The notes below the pieces were generated by a model. That model did no database searches. It was not told the DNA's origin and worked only from the letters and a program-made list of their open reading frames with translations. This document shows positions 53,074 through 64,000 of a DNA stretch of 64,000 nt, one piece after another. This DNA comes from Oceanicaulis sp. HTCC2633 (GTDB lineage Bacteria; Pseudomonadota; Alphaproteobacteria; Caulobacterales; Maricaulaceae). The translations under genes were made by a program, and so were the position numbers. Within the stretch, counting starts at the first letter, position 1, and each line of letters begins with the position of its first letter. The stretch covers positions 242,833 through 306,832 of the forward strand of contig NZ_CH672428.1 of assembly GCF_000152745.1 (NCBI RefSeq), in the 5' to 3' direction.

Positions 53074-53838
53074 ATGAGCGTTCAGTACGAGACGCGCGAC
53101 GCCGTTGCCATCATCACCATTGACCGTCCCGACCGGCGCAACGCCGTGGACGGCCCGACCGCTGACAAGCTGGCGGAGGCCTTTCGCCAGTTTGACGCGG
53201 ACGAGACGCTCTCCGTCGCCATCCTGACCGGGGCGGGCGGGACGTTCTGCGCGGGCGCTGACCTGAAGGCTGTCAGCACGGGGGAAGGGCGTAACCGGGT
53301 CGAGGAGACCGGAGATGGCCCGATGGGGCCGTCGCGCATGCGCCTGTCAAAGCCCGTAATCGCGGCGGTCGAGGGCCATGCAGTGGCCGGCGGTCTGGAA
53401 TTGTCGATCTGGTGTGATCTTCGCGTGATGGCGGAGGATGCCGTCTTCGGCGTCTACTGCCGCCGCTTCGGCGTGCCGCTGATTGATGGCGGCACGATCC
53501 GCCTGCCGCGCCTGATTGGTCAGTCGCGCGCCATGGACATGATCCTGACGGGCCGCGCCGTGGGAGCCGAAGAAGCGCTCCAGATCGGGCTCGCCAATCG
53601 TACCTGCGCCAAAGGGAAGGCTCTGGAGACGGCGCTGGAACTGGCGGACCAGATCGCGGCCTTCCCCCAGCTCTGCCTGCGCCATGATCGCCACTCGGCG
53701 CTGGAGCAATGGTCGCTGGATGAGTCGGCAGCGCTCATCAATGAGACCCGCCTGGGTCTCAAGACACTCGCCAGCGGCGAGACTGTGGAGGGCGCAACGC
53801 GCTTCACACAAGGGCAGGGACGGCACGGCCAATTCTGA
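53074..53838 (+). CDS. Enoyl-CoA hydratase/isomerase (crotonase) family protein
   Basis: A 254-residue crotonase. The CoA-binding/oxyanion segments ILTGAGGTFCAGADLKAV (about 57-74) and GHAVAGGLELSIWCDLRV (about 104-121) are clear, and the C-terminal part is helical. It should hydrate or isomerise an acyl-CoA; which one is not clear. The ATG at 53074 is preceded by AGGGGAGG at ideal distance; the frame extends nine codons upstream. It stands alone between the ArnT-like gene and a bidirectional terminator. Confidence 0.9.
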   Translation: MSVQYETRDAVAIITIDRPDRRNAVDGPTADKLAEAFRQFDADETLSVAILTGAGGTFCAGADLKAVSTGEGRNRVEETGDGPMGPSRMRLSKPVIAAVEGHAVAGGLELSIWCDLRVMAEDAVFGVYCRRFGVPLIDGGTIRLPRLIGQSRAMDMILTGRAVGAEEALQIGLANRTCAKGKALETALELADQIAAFPQLCLRHDRHSALEQWSLDESAALINETRLGLKTLASGETVEGATRFTQGQGRHGQF

Positions 53839-53849
53839 TCCGGAAAGCA

Positions 53850-53878
53850 AAACGCCCCGACCAATGGCCGGGGCGTTT
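53850..53878. terminator. Bidirectional terminator between the crotonase and M14 peptidase genes
   Basis: A ten-base-pair perfect stem (AAACGCCCCG / CGGGGCGTTT) with a nine-base loop lies between two convergent genes, 11 bases after one stop and 21 bases from the other. Confidence 0.75.
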
Positions 53879-53899
53879 CTGTCTTTATGGCTTCAGCGC

Positions 53900-56485
53900 C
53901 TATTCCTCTTCATAGACGCCGCGCGCGCCGTCAATCATGCCCGAGAAGAAGATCGCATTCATCAGAAGGCGCTCAGAGCCCGGGAAGGTGGCGCGGAAGA
54001 CCGGATTGTCGGCCATCATGATGACCGAACCGCGACCTAGGCGCTCTGCGACCACCGCCGGCGTGCCCGCGATTTCGGTCTGGCGACGCTCCGAAGCGTA
54101 GCCGGACAGCAGCGGTTCATCCGTATACTCGGCAACCACGGCATAGGGGTCGTCTTCAGGGCGGATCAGCACGCTGGTCATGTTCCGCTGAACGGGCAGG
54201 GTGCGGTCATTGAAACCGAAACCCAGCGGGTGGGAGATGTCGAGGTCGGTCTCGAACAATGCCCCGCCAATGACGTGCTCGGCTTCGCGCACCGCCATCT
54301 CGGAGACATTGAGGCGTTCCAGCGGTTCGCTGCGCTCTTCTTCGTCCTCTTCCTCGCGGTCAAAGAAGGCTTCCTGCGCCCAGATCGCGGCCTGACGGGT
54401 GGCGATCAGGGCGCCGCCATCTCGACGGATCCAGTCGCTCACGGCTTCTTCGGCGGAGGCGGACAGTCGGGCATTGCCGCCCACCAGAATGATGTGGGTG
54501 TAATCGCCCAGGTTCAGGCCGCCGACATCATCCTTGCGCACAAGGGTGACTTCCATGTCGTGCTGGTGATCGAGCGTCCACCACATTTCACCGGCGTCAT
54601 AACGGCTCAGACCGTCATCAAAGGCGAGCAGGACATGGGGCTGCTCTAGCGCGCGGAAGATCCCGGCGGCGCCAAAGTCCGCGCCATCGGTCGGCGTCAG
54701 GCCGGAGGTAAGCGCGTGCACGGTGACACCATCTTCTTGCGCGATGGTCTGCATCAGGGCGTGAATGTCCTCGCGGCTCATATCCTGACGGGCATAGGGC
54801 ACGAAGATCGCGCCGCGGCCCAGCTCGACCCGGCCGCGCGTGGTTTCCGCTGTCACCGGTTCGGTACCGGCGCGGGCGTAGAGGCCCGCTGACAGAACGC
54901 GGTTCAGGGCGCGCGGCGCATAGGTGTGCGACCATTCCAGCACATAGCCATAGGGCGCCACGTCCGGAGCCGGCGCGGCTTCAAAGTCGCCCGTCGCCAG
55001 GTCATCGGACCAGGAGACCGAACGCAGGCCGCTGAGAGCCGAATAGTCGAGGTCGTACGCCAGGGGCAGGGTCCAGCCGGACACGTCATAGAAGATGTTC
55101 TCTTCAAACTCGGTGACCTGGTCGAAAATGCCCCGGATCATCCGGTGCTGGGTCTGGCTCATCGGAACGATGAAGGACTGGCCGGCGCGGTAGGTGCGCC
55201 CATCGGCGCGCACATCGCTTTCCAGCTCATACACCTCAATGTCGTGCATGCGCAGCAGTCGGACAAACCGGTTGGCCCGCTCGGGGTCGCCCGCCGCCGT
55301 GAAAACATAGGCGCGGCGATTGTCCTGGCTCGCCATGCGCAGGGATTGTTCGAAATAGCTGCGCTGATAATCGATCAGCTCGTCGCGGATATTGCGCGCG
55401 CCCTCGACCGTGGTCAGGACGGTTCGGAACTGCGTGCGAACATTGTCGCCATGGGTGACGAGGCCGCGATCGGTTTCGATCTCGCCGCCGCGCGCCGCGC
55501 CGATCTCGAAGAGGATGCCGAGCGAGCCATTGATCTGGGGATAGGTCGAGCCCTTGCCGATATAGAAGTTATCGAAGCCCTCCTGGGTGGTGTAGAGCCG
55601 CGCTTCGGGGTCGAGAAAGTCCGATGTGTGCTGCTGGGCGATGCGATAGGTCAGATCCCGCGCCCGCTCGGGGATGAGCGGGTTGCGGCGCAGCGCTTCG
55701 CCGGGGTGGAAGTAGAACGGGCTCGACGACCCCATCTCGTGATAGTCCGCAGAGACCATCGGCTTCCATTCATGCCATTTGCCGATCCAGGCTTGGGCCT
55801 CGGGTTGGGTCAGCAATAGCCACTGGCGGTTGAGGTCGAACCAGTAATGGTTGGTGCGCGCCTCGGTCCACAGATTATGGATGACGTCCGCAGGGTCCGT
55901 GTTCTGCGCCTGGGAGAAGAAGGTCTCCACATGGTTCACCCGGCGCGAATGGCCGTCCGGGTTGAACACGGCGGTGAACAGGATGACCGTGTCGTCCAGC
56001 GTATCTCCGATATCGGCGTCGCTGGCGGCGGCGAAATGATAGAGCGCGGGCATGGCTGCATCCATGCCGGAGGATTCCGCGCCATGGACGCCGAAATTGA
56101 TCCACAGCACCAGCGGCGTGTCTTCAGCGACGGCTTCTCCGCGCAGGCGCGCCAGATGCGCTTCGCGAATCTGGTCGATTCGGGCCTGGTTCTCCGGCGA
56201 GGTCACCGTGAAGAAGAGAATCGGGCGCTGTTCATGGGTGTAGCCGATGGTCTCCACGGTCACCCGATCTGACGCGGCCGCGACTTCGCGAAGATAGGTC
56301 ACCATGTCGCCATGGCGGACCGGGCGCGAGCCGACTTCATACCCAAAGCTGTCCTCAGGCGCCGGAATGGCGTCCGAATAGGTGACGTCCTCCGGCATAT
56401 AGAAGGAAATGGGCTCTGCATGGGCCTGGGCGGCGTAAAGCGCGGCGCCGAGCGCGAGCAAGCTCGCACGCAAAATGCTCTTCAT
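53900..56485 (-). CDS. Exported M14 family zinc carboxypeptidase
   Basis: An 861-residue protein with a clear signal peptide (ILRASLLALGAALYAAQAHA, cleaved about residue 23). The M14 metallocarboxypeptidase domain follows (about 50-400). Zinc ligands are in WINFGVHGAESSGMD (His and Glu) and probably in the later VSADYHEMG; AVFNPDGHSRRVNH supplies the substrate-binding region. The C-terminal half (about 480-861) contains a Rossmann/class I GATase-like part (THIILVGGNARLSASAEEAV), an arrangement seen in large secreted M14 proteins. The start at 56485 is chosen by the signal peptide; an upstream extension overlaps typA and is rejected. Confidence 0.87.
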   Translation of the reverse strand: MKSILRASLLALGAALYAAQAHAEPISFYMPEDVTYSDAIPAPEDSFGYEVGSRPVRHGDMVTYLREVAAASDRVTVETIGYTHEQRPILFFTVTSPENQARIDQIREAHLARLRGEAVAEDTPLVLWINFGVHGAESSGMDAAMPALYHFAAASDADIGDTLDDTVILFTAVFNPDGHSRRVNHVETFFSQAQNTDPADVIHNLWTEARTNHYWFDLNRQWLLLTQPEAQAWIGKWHEWKPMVSADYHEMGSSSPFYFHPGEALRRNPLIPERARDLTYRIAQQHTSDFLDPEARLYTTQEGFDNFYIGKGSTYPQINGSLGILFEIGAARGGEIETDRGLVTHGDNVRTQFRTVLTTVEGARNIRDELIDYQRSYFEQSLRMASQDNRRAYVFTAAGDPERANRFVRLLRMHDIEVYELESDVRADGRTYRAGQSFIVPMSQTQHRMIRGIFDQVTEFEENIFYDVSGWTLPLAYDLDYSALSGLRSVSWSDDLATGDFEAAPAPDVAPYGYVLEWSHTYAPRALNRVLSAGLYARAGTEPVTAETTRGRVELGRGAIFVPYARQDMSREDIHALMQTIAQEDGVTVHALTSGLTPTDGADFGAAGIFRALEQPHVLLAFDDGLSRYDAGEMWWTLDHQHDMEVTLVRKDDVGGLNLGDYTHIILVGGNARLSASAEEAVSDWIRRDGGALIATRQAAIWAQEAFFDREEEDEEERSEPLERLNVSEMAVREAEHVIGGALFETDLDISHPLGFGFNDRTLPVQRNMTSVLIRPEDDPYAVVAEYTDEPLLSGYASERRQTEIAGTPAVVAERLGRGSVIMMADNPVFRATFPGSERLLMNAIFFSGMIDGARGVYEEE

Positions 56486-56669
56486 GATGTCTCCCCATGA
56501 GCCGTTATTCGGCCCGATTTTGTCATGGTGATGATTTGAACGGCAAGCTAGACCGCCAGACGAGCGGCGACCAGTGCTAGCCGAATTCAATTTCGCCCTG
56601 TATGAGAGCGCCAAAGACCGCAGGCTTCGCACCTGCGAAGAGACAGATCTGCGAGACAAGGACCTCCCC

Positions 56670-58499
<1,830 letters not shown>

Positions 58500-58519
58500 G
58501 CTTTCCGAGCAGAGACGAG

Positions 58520-58548
58520 AAAAGGCCGGGCGAACGCCCGGCCTTTTT
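58520..58548 (+). terminator. Rho-independent terminator of typA
   Basis: A perfect thirteen-base-pair stem (AAAAGGCCGGGCG / CGCCCGGCCTTTT) with a two-base loop and a T-run lies 20 bases after the typA stop. It may also serve the convergent hydrolase gene. Confidence 0.9.
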
Positions 58549-58551
58549 GAA

Positions 58552-59415
58552 TCAGACGCCCGCCCTGTCTGCGGCCTGCCTGAGCCAGTCGGACACGGCC
58601 TGCGGCTGCTCCATGGGGGCGAGATGGCCGCCCTCGATGGTCTCGATCCGGGCGCCGCGACGTTCAAGGCCACGCGCATTGATGACCGTCGAGGCCTTGC
58701 TGGCCTTGAGCACCTGGATCTGGCCGTCGACACGACGCGCGGCCTTGAGCAGGTCATGCGCCTGACCCTCGAAATTGGCCGCCTCCCATTCCGGATCACA
58801 AGACAGGCGCACGCCGTTCACATCCAGCGTGAGGCCATCCTCGAGATAGTCTTCCAGCACGCCGTCCGCCCACCGGGCGAAAGTGGGGCGGGTGCGATAG
58901 CGCTCAGCGACGCTCATTGCGTCCGGCCAGCCGTTCGAGCGTTTGCGCGCCATCTGGCCCTGCTTGACCGTGCCCTTCATGAAGCGCCAGAGCGGAGAGC
59001 GCGCCATAAGATAGAGCGAGGACGGCAGAACGACCGGTTCGACAAGGGCAAGGGGCGGGGCGTCTGTCATCTGCGCTGCAGCCAGCAGTGTGCTCGACGC
59101 GCCCATGGAGTGACCGGCCAGCAGTGCGGGCGTGCGGTCGAGTTGCGCATAGAACGCCAGCAGGTCTCGGGCATAGACGTTCCAGCTGTGATGGCTGGCG
59201 GGATGAGCGGGCAGGGTGGTGCGGCCATGGCCGCGCAGGTCGGGCGCGAGTATCTCGAAATGCTCTGACAAGGGCTGCAGCACCTGTCTGTAGACCCCGC
59301 CGTTAAAGCCGTTGGCGTGTGCGAACACGAGAAGGGGCGCACCCGGATTGGCCCAGCGCCAGCCCGCCATGACGCCGTCTTCAAGCGAATGCTGGATACG
59401 AACAGGGTCGATCAT
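58552..59415 (-). CDS. Alpha/beta hydrolase
   Basis: A 287-residue alpha/beta hydrolase. LLVFAHANGFNGGVYRQVL is the oxyanion region, LAPDLRGHGRTTLP follows, the nucleophile elbow is LAGHSMGASSTL (Ser about residue 100) and the C-terminal IEGGHLAPMEQPQAV contains the catalytic His. The cap region (about 125-220) is basic and helical. It resembles general esterase/epoxide-hydrolase-like members and lacks a signal peptide. It ends four bases after the typA terminator. The substrate is unknown. Confidence 0.83.
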   Translation of the reverse strand: MIDPVRIQHSLEDGVMAGWRWANPGAPLLVFAHANGFNGGVYRQVLQPLSEHFEILAPDLRGHGRTTLPAHPASHHSWNVYARDLLAFYAQLDRTPALLAGHSMGASSTLLAAAQMTDAPPLALVEPVVLPSSLYLMARSPLWRFMKGTVKQGQMARKRSNGWPDAMSVAERYRTRPTFARWADGVLEDYLEDGLTLDVNGVRLSCDPEWEAANFEGQAHDLLKAARRVDGQIQVLKASKASTVINARGLERRGARIETIEGGHLAPMEQPQAVSDWLRQAADRAGV

Positions 59416-59532
59416 GGGCGGGCTTCCGGTTTGATGATCACAAGCGTTTGACCATGCCCGATTCTCACCGGGGCGTGACTGGTCTTGGGAGGCAGGCGCG
59501 CTAGTCTACCCTTCCGAGATCGGGAGCGTGAC

Positions 59533-60312
59533 ATGAAAGCATTCATCGCGACGTGGTTACTGGCGTGCAGCCTTGTTCTGCCCGCATCTTCACAGGCTCA
59601 GTCCGATATCCACCAGCCCTGGGACAGTCTTCTGCGCGCCTATCTCGTGGAGGGCGCGGACGGGATCAATCGGTTTGATTATCGGGGACTCCGCGCCGAT
59701 GACGCCGACCGAGAGGCCCTGAACGCCTATATCGCGTCACTGGAGCGCTTCCCCGTCAGCACCCTCGAGCCCGATGACGCGTTCGCTTTCTGGGCCAATC
59801 TGTACAACGCCGTGACGGTGCGCCTGATCGTCGATGAAGCGCCCGAAAGATCGATCCGCCAAATTCGTCCCCGTCCCTGGTCCATCGGCCCCTGGGGGGT
59901 GAACCGGGTCGAGTTGGAGGGACAGGCTTTGTCCCTGGATGACATAGAGCACGGCATCCTGCGAGAACGCTTCGAGGCGCCTCTGGTGCATTACGCGGTC
60001 AATTGCGCCTCGATCGGGTGTCCGAACCTCAAGCCGACCGCCTGGCGCGGCGACACGCTGAGCATGGATCTTGAGACTGCGGCGCGCGCCTACATCAATC
60101 ATCCGCGGGGCGTTCGGGTGACAGGGGACGGCCTGGTGGCCTCCCGAATCTATGACTGGTTCAAAGAGGATTTCGGAGGGTCGGACGCCGGTGTCATCGC
60201 GCATTTGCTGGAGTACGCCGATCCCGACCTGGAATCCCGGATAAGGGCGCAACAATCCATACACGCATATGAATACGACTGGTCCTTGAATGACCTGGAG
60301 GCCGGGCGATGA
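59533..60312 (+). CDS. DUF547 domain protein, exported
   Basis: A 259-residue protein with a signal peptide (about 1-22, ending SSQAQ) and the DUF547 domain. Family landmarks are FDYRGLRADDADREALNAYI, DDAFAFWANLYNAVTVRLI, the cysteine pair HYAVNCASIGCPNL (about 158-171) and RIYDWFKEDFGG. DUF547 resembles papain-like folds, but no activity is established. The start at 59533 is chosen because it begins the signal peptide. It precedes the TonB-dependent receptor gene by about 210 bases. Confidence 0.87.
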   Translation: MKAFIATWLLACSLVLPASSQAQSDIHQPWDSLLRAYLVEGADGINRFDYRGLRADDADREALNAYIASLERFPVSTLEPDDAFAFWANLYNAVTVRLIVDEAPERSIRQIRPRPWSIGPWGVNRVELEGQALSLDDIEHGILRERFEAPLVHYAVNCASIGCPNLKPTAWRGDTLSMDLETAARAYINHPRGVRVTGDGLVASRIYDWFKEDFGGSDAGVIAHLLEYADPDLESRIRAQQSIHAYEYDWSLNDLEAGR

Positions 60313-60526
60313 GATCGGAGCGGAAAGCTCTGTTCACGGATTATCTGCGCGTGTGTTGCTGCAAGTGCACACTCGACGCTTCTTAAAGCCTTGAAGTGTC
60401 ATATTTCTCTTTTGCTGCTGATAAAAATCCGTAACACGCTCGGAACGAGCCCGCTCCGGCATGCCGAAGCGATGGATCTCCACCTCTCGCGTCCTGATTC
60501 TCAGGCGCTCTCACGGAGTCGAACTC
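60313..60526. other. Gap upstream of the TonB-dependent receptor gene
   Basis: A 214-base intergenic stretch with an AT-richer centre around 60380-60435, suitable for a promoter. I see no clear operator repeat, RNA gene or riboswitch in it. Confidence 0.4.
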
Positions 60527-62743
60527 GTGCCCCAGTTCAAATCCCGCCTCTCCATGCTCGCCGCCGGCTCGGTGAGCGCCCTGGCCCTGAGTGCGGCCGC
60601 GCCCTTCGCAGCGTTGGCCAATGACGTCGAAACCACGCCAGAGCGTTTGGACACCATCATCGTGACGGCGACGCGCCGGGCCGAGAATGTTCAGGATGTC
60701 GCCGCCTCCGTCACCACGGTGCAGAAGCCGACCCTTGTGGCCATTACCGAGGCGGGCGGGGACATCCTGCAACTGGCCGCGCGCGCGCCCAGCGTCTACG
60801 CGGAAAGCTCCAATGGCCGAATCGCCCCGCGCTTTTACATCCGCGGTCTGGGCAATACCGATTTCGATCTCGCCGCCTCCCAGCCGGTCTCCGTCCTCAT
60901 GGATGGCGTGGTCCAGGAAAACGTCATTCTGAAAAGCTTCCCCCTGTTCGATATCGATCAGGTCGAGATCGCCCGTGGACCCCAGGGCACGCTGTTTGGC
61001 CGAAACACCACTGCGGGGCTTGTCCGCTTTGACTCCGTGCGCCCCACGCAAGAGACGGATGGATTCATCAGCCTGACCGCAGGCTCCCTGGGCACGGTGA
61101 ATGTGGAAGGCGCAATCGGCGGCGCGCTGGTCGAGGAGACGCTGAGCGCGCGTCTGTCCATCCTGCGCCAGCATCGCGATGACTGGATCGACAATGACTT
61201 CTCCGGTCAGCAGGATGCTCTGGGCGGATTTGACGAACAGGCGGTCCGCCTGCAGCTTCTGTACACGCCCAATGATCAATTCGACGCTCTGCTGAATGTG
61301 CATGCGCGGGACTTCGAGGGCACGTCTGCAGTGTTCCGGGCCAACATCCTGAGCACGGGCTCCAACGCGCTGAACGGCAATTTTGATCGGGATGCCGTCT
61401 TCTTTGATTCCCCGGCCAACAATCCGCAGGAATATGAAGGGCATGGCGCGAGCCTGACCCTGAACGGCTATCTGGATGGCCTGACCCTTACCTCGATCAC
61501 CGGATACGAGTACGCCGACGGCTTCTCTCTGGGCGATATCGATGGCGGCAATCCCGCTGGCCCGGGTTTCATTCCCTTCCAGTCCGAAACCCAGGATGCG
61601 CTGGATGACCTCCAGCAGGTCTCGCAGGAAATCCGTCTGGCTTCGGATACGGACGGTGCAACGAGCTGGCAGGTCGGGGCTTACTGGTTCGACTCCGAGT
61701 TTTCAGTGACCACGTCTTCGCCGATCGGCTTTCCGCCGACCACCACGGTGACCCATGAGAACCAGCTCTGGGCGCTGTTCGGCCAGGTCAGCCACCAGCT
61801 CAATGACCAGCTGCGCCTGTCAGGCGGTCTGCGCTACACCAGCGACGAGAAAGACCTGACCGTGCCGCTCGCCGCCTTTCCGGTTGCGCCGGTGAACGTC
61901 TCCGATGAAGAGGTCAGCTGGGATCTGTCGGCTTTCTACGACGTCAATGAGGATTTCGCCGTCTTTGGCCGGGTGGCCCGGGGCTTCCGCGGCCCGACCA
62001 TTCAGGCGCGGGACGTGGCGTTTTTCTCCCAGCCGTCGGTCGCTCAGAGCGAAACCTCGATCTCCTATGAAAGCGGTTTCAAGTCCGAGTTCGCTGATGG
62101 GCGGGCGCGCGTGAACGCAACGGCGTTCTATTACACGGTTTCAGATCTGCAGCTGTCAGCTGTTGGGGGCGCCGGCAACCTCGTGCAGCTGGTGAACGCC
62201 GATGAAGGCGTGGGCTACGGGCTGGAAGTGGATTCAGAATTCCTCATCGGCGAGAACCTGCTGGTGACAGCCGGTTTCAGCTGGAATGAAACGGAATTGC
62301 AGGATTCTGCGCTGGAAGTGGCGCCGTGCGGCTCCGGCCAGTGCACGCCTACCGACCCGGATGCGGACAATGACGGTTTTGTTGAAGTTGACGGCAATCC
62401 CTTCCCGCAAGCGCCCGATTACATCCTGAGCCTGACCGCGCGTTACGGCGTGCCGTCGCAATGGGGCGGGGAGTGGTTTGTCTACACAGACTGGTTCTGG
62501 CAGGGCCGGACGAACCTGTTCATCTATGAGTCTGAGGAATTCTATTCGGACGGTAATTTCGAGGGCGGGCTGCGTCTGGGCTATGCCGGCAACGCCAATG
62601 GCCGGGACTGGGAAGCCGCAGTGTTCGTGCGCAATCTCACCGATGAAGAAAATCTCGTTGGCGGTATCGACTTCAACAACAATACGGGTTTCGTCAACGA
62701 ACCCCGCATCTGGGGCGTCAGCCTGCGCACAAGCCTGAACTAG
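60527..62743 (+). CDS. TonB-dependent outer-membrane receptor
   Basis: A 738-residue outer-membrane receptor. The signal peptide (LAAGSVSALALSAAAPFAALA) is followed by a TonB-box/plug start LDTIIVTATRRAENVQDVAA, the plug domain (APRFYIRGLGNTDFDLAAS, VEIARGPQGTLFGRNTTAG), a 22-strand barrel and a terminal strand ending in SLN. It belongs to the large alphaproteobacterial iron-complex/general TBDR group; the ligand is not predictable. The GTG at 60527 is favoured by a GGAG ribosome-binding site eight bases upstream; the frame is open another 22 codons. Confidence 0.9.
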   Translation: MPQFKSRLSMLAAGSVSALALSAAAPFAALANDVETTPERLDTIIVTATRRAENVQDVAASVTTVQKPTLVAITEAGGDILQLAARAPSVYAESSNGRIAPRFYIRGLGNTDFDLAASQPVSVLMDGVVQENVILKSFPLFDIDQVEIARGPQGTLFGRNTTAGLVRFDSVRPTQETDGFISLTAGSLGTVNVEGAIGGALVEETLSARLSILRQHRDDWIDNDFSGQQDALGGFDEQAVRLQLLYTPNDQFDALLNVHARDFEGTSAVFRANILSTGSNALNGNFDRDAVFFDSPANNPQEYEGHGASLTLNGYLDGLTLTSITGYEYADGFSLGDIDGGNPAGPGFIPFQSETQDALDDLQQVSQEIRLASDTDGATSWQVGAYWFDSEFSVTTSSPIGFPPTTTVTHENQLWALFGQVSHQLNDQLRLSGGLRYTSDEKDLTVPLAAFPVAPVNVSDEEVSWDLSAFYDVNEDFAVFGRVARGFRGPTIQARDVAFFSQPSVAQSETSISYESGFKSEFADGRARVNATAFYYTVSDLQLSAVGGAGNLVQLVNADEGVGYGLEVDSEFLIGENLLVTAGFSWNETELQDSALEVAPCGSGQCTPTDPDADNDGFVEVDGNPFPQAPDYILSLTARYGVPSQWGGEWFVYTDWFWQGRTNLFIYESEEFYSDGNFEGGLRLGYAGNANGRDWEAAVFVRNLTDEENLVGGIDFNNNTGFVNEPRIWGVSLRTSLN

Positions 62744-62765
62744 ACTGACCGGACGATCCGGCTTG

Positions 62766-62797
62766 AACGGCGTCAGGGTTTTCCTGGCGCCGTTTTT
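62766..62797 (+). terminator. Rho-independent terminator of the TonB-dependent receptor gene
   Basis: A twelve-base-pair stem with one wobble (AACGGCGTCAGG / CCTGGCGCCGTT) and a five-base loop is followed by five T residues, 22 bases after the stop. Confidence 0.8.
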
Positions 62798-62935
62798 CTT
62801 TGGTGAGAGGCTTGTCGGCATGAAGGCGAAAAGCGCATTTAAGACAGTGCGTAAGCGGTTCTTCATTGAACCGTGAGACTGCGCTGCCCCGGTTCGGATT
62901 TGGCGTCGAGCGTCAAAGCCCCTAGGTTTATATCC

Positions 62936-64000
62936 ATGGGGTTGTGGAGCACATCCGCGCGATGGAGTGGCGGCGCACTGGCGTCGCTGACCGCTCTTGT
63001 CGCCTGCAGCTCGCCTGAACCGGCGGGCTTCGAGACAGTTGATCAGATCGTCGAACGCGGCGAATTGATTGTCCTGACGCTGGAAAGCCCCACTACCTAT
63101 CATCTGGACGAGGATGGCGAGCCGGAAGGCTATGAAGTCGCTCTGGTGAAGGATCTCGCCCAGGAATTGGGCGTGAGCGTCCGGTACGAGCCGCAACGCG
63201 ATCTGCGGCAATTGCTCACGAACATCGCGGCAGGCCGTGGCCATCTGGCGGCCGGCGGGGTGACAATGACCGAGGCGCGCGCAGCGCATGTAACCTTCGG
63301 TCCGGCCTACAAGACGGTGACCGAACAGCTTGTCTGCCGACGCGGCGGTCCACGCATCGAAGCGCTCGAGGATCTGTCCGGCGTCGATATCGCGGTGGTT
63401 CAGGGGTCGAGCTATGTCGAAACCCTGCAGGCGCTTCGCACGGACCATCCCGAGCTTGAATGGCGCACTGTGGATGCGCCCTCCGCCCTGCCGCTGCTGG
63501 AAGCGGTGCAGGCCGAGACGCTGGACTGCACGGTGGCGGATTCAACGCTCGTCGCGCATGCCCGCCTGCGGTTTCCCGAACTTCTGACGCCGCTTGATCT
63601 GAGCGAAGAGCGCTCGCTGGCGCTTGTTCTTCCCACCGAAACCCAGCTGGGCGAGGCCCTGGATGCCTGGTCCGAACGCCTGCATGAAACCGGCCTTCTG
63701 GAGCGGCTGGACCAGCGCTGGTATGGCGCGACCCGTCAGTTCGACTATGTCGACACGGCGCGTTTCATCCGCCGTCTTGAGGAACGACTGCCCGCTCTGA
63801 GACCGCATTTCGAGGCGGCTGCGGCGGAGACCGGCATCGACTGGCGTTGGCTGGCTGCGCAGGCCTATCAGGAATCCCATTGGGATGAGGACGCCGTCAG
63901 CGCCACCGGGGTCAGAGGCATCATGATGCTGACCCTGCCGACCGCCAATGAGCTGGGCGTTGAGGACCGGACCGATCCGGCGCAATCCATCGCTGGAGGG
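62936..64000 (+). CDS. mltF: Membrane-bound lytic murein transglycosylase F (3' end outside window)
   Basis: MltF cleaves peptidoglycan between MurNAc and GlcNAc, leaving an anhydro product. The frame is open from the ATG at 62936 to the window end (355 codons). The N-terminus ends in a lipobox LTALVACSS (Cys about residue 24). An SBP_bac_3-like regulatory domain (ELIVLTLESPTTYHLDEDGEPEG-type start, about 40-280) leads to the SLT catalytic domain, where the catalytic Glu (residue 313) is in AYQESHWDEDAV, followed by TGVRGIMMLT. This two-domain layout is specific to MltF. The rest of the SLT domain lies beyond the window. Confidence 0.93.
   Translation, partial: MGLWSTSARWSGGALASLTALVACSSPEPAGFETVDQIVERGELIVLTLESPTTYHLDEDGEPEGYEVALVKDLAQELGVSVRYEPQRDLRQLLTNIAAGRGHLAAGGVTMTEARAAHVTFGPAYKTVTEQLVCRRGGPRIEALEDLSGVDIAVVQGSSYVETLQALRTDHPELEWRTVDAPSALPLLEAVQAETLDCTVADSTLVAHARLRFPELLTPLDLSEERSLALVLPTETQLGEALDAWSERLHETGLLERLDQRWYGATRQFDYVDTARFIRRLEERLPALRPHFEAAAAETGIDWRWLAAQAYQESHWDEDAVSATGVRGIMMLTLPTANELGVEDRTDPAQSIAGG

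Noticed and set aside
60530..60556. tRNA-like 3' end (TTCAAAT followed by a CCCGCCTCTCC-like acceptor side)
   Set aside because: The flanking bases cannot form a T-stem and no matching 5' acceptor strand lies at the right distance. The sequence is explained by the start of the TonB-dependent receptor gene.

Overview
The window is one continuous stretch of high-GC bacterial chromosome, densely coded on both strands. It carries no rRNA, tRNA, insertion sequence, prophage or CRISPR array that I could see. The gene content points to a stalked or dimorphic alphaproteobacterium of the Caulobacterales/Maricaulales group (Maricaulis/Oceanicaulis-like). The main reasons are an adjacent divK-pleD cell-cycle signalling pair, a holdfast-type polysaccharide locus, a phasin, a class A pyrB-pyrC' pair and the order topA-rnr-Nudix. 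The genus is an inference.

Region 1 (1-11.4 kb): the end of a phasin gene, then clpS-clpA (N-end-rule proteolysis) with an S41-type secreted peptidase coupled to clpA. Housekeeping and accessory genes follow: two alpha/beta hydrolases, a HIT protein, a FemAB-like acyltransferase, a RidA protein, dinB, and a ROK sugar kinase broken by a one-base frameshift in a G/C homopolymer.

Region 2 (11.4-33 kb): divK-pleD, then a minus-strand series topA-rnr-Nudix-degenerate Nudix-MFS-rpmG. Next comes a tightly overlapping minus-strand run ruvX-AEC-AEC-pyrB-pyrC'-plsY-dprA. The plus-strand gatC-gatA ... gatB unit follows; it is interrupted by two small membrane-protein genes, one of clearly lower GC, and a quinone-oxidoreductase-like gene. 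Together these cover replication and topology, RNA decay, pyrimidine and phospholipid synthesis and tRNA-dependent amidation.

Region 3 (33-40.8 kb): an intergenic palindromic repeat cluster, an MscS channel, a radical SAM protein, a small XRE regulator coupled to membrane proteins, a 2-oxoglutarate-dependent oxygenase, a GST, an unrecognised 499-residue membrane-anchored protein, and a Sel1-like small protein preceded by a strongly structured leader.

Region 4 (40.8-53 kb): a Wzx/Wzy-type polysaccharide locus resembling the Caulobacter holdfast (hfs) genes. hfsD is divergent from hfsA-hfsB-hfsC, and these converge on a minus-strand operon flippase-GT2-deacetylase-GT2. A GNAT/CelD protein and a polyprenyl-phosphate glycosyltransferase/ArnT-like pair follow. 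A CtrA-like box lies between hfsD and hfsA. The HfsB-like protein lacks the Walker A lysine. No initiating sugar-phosphate transferase is present in the window.

Region 5 (53-64 kb): a crotonase, an M14 metallopeptidase, typA/bipA, an alpha/beta hydrolase, a DUF547 protein, a TonB-dependent receptor, and the 5' part of an mltF-like lytic transglycosylase that runs off the end of the window.

I did not find a convincing wholly new multi-gene system. The best leads are the structured leader at 40.38-40.51 kb, the hfs locus with its lysine-less HfsB and CtrA-like site, the frameshifted ROK kinase, the low-GC gene inside the gat unit, and the 499-residue orphan protein.
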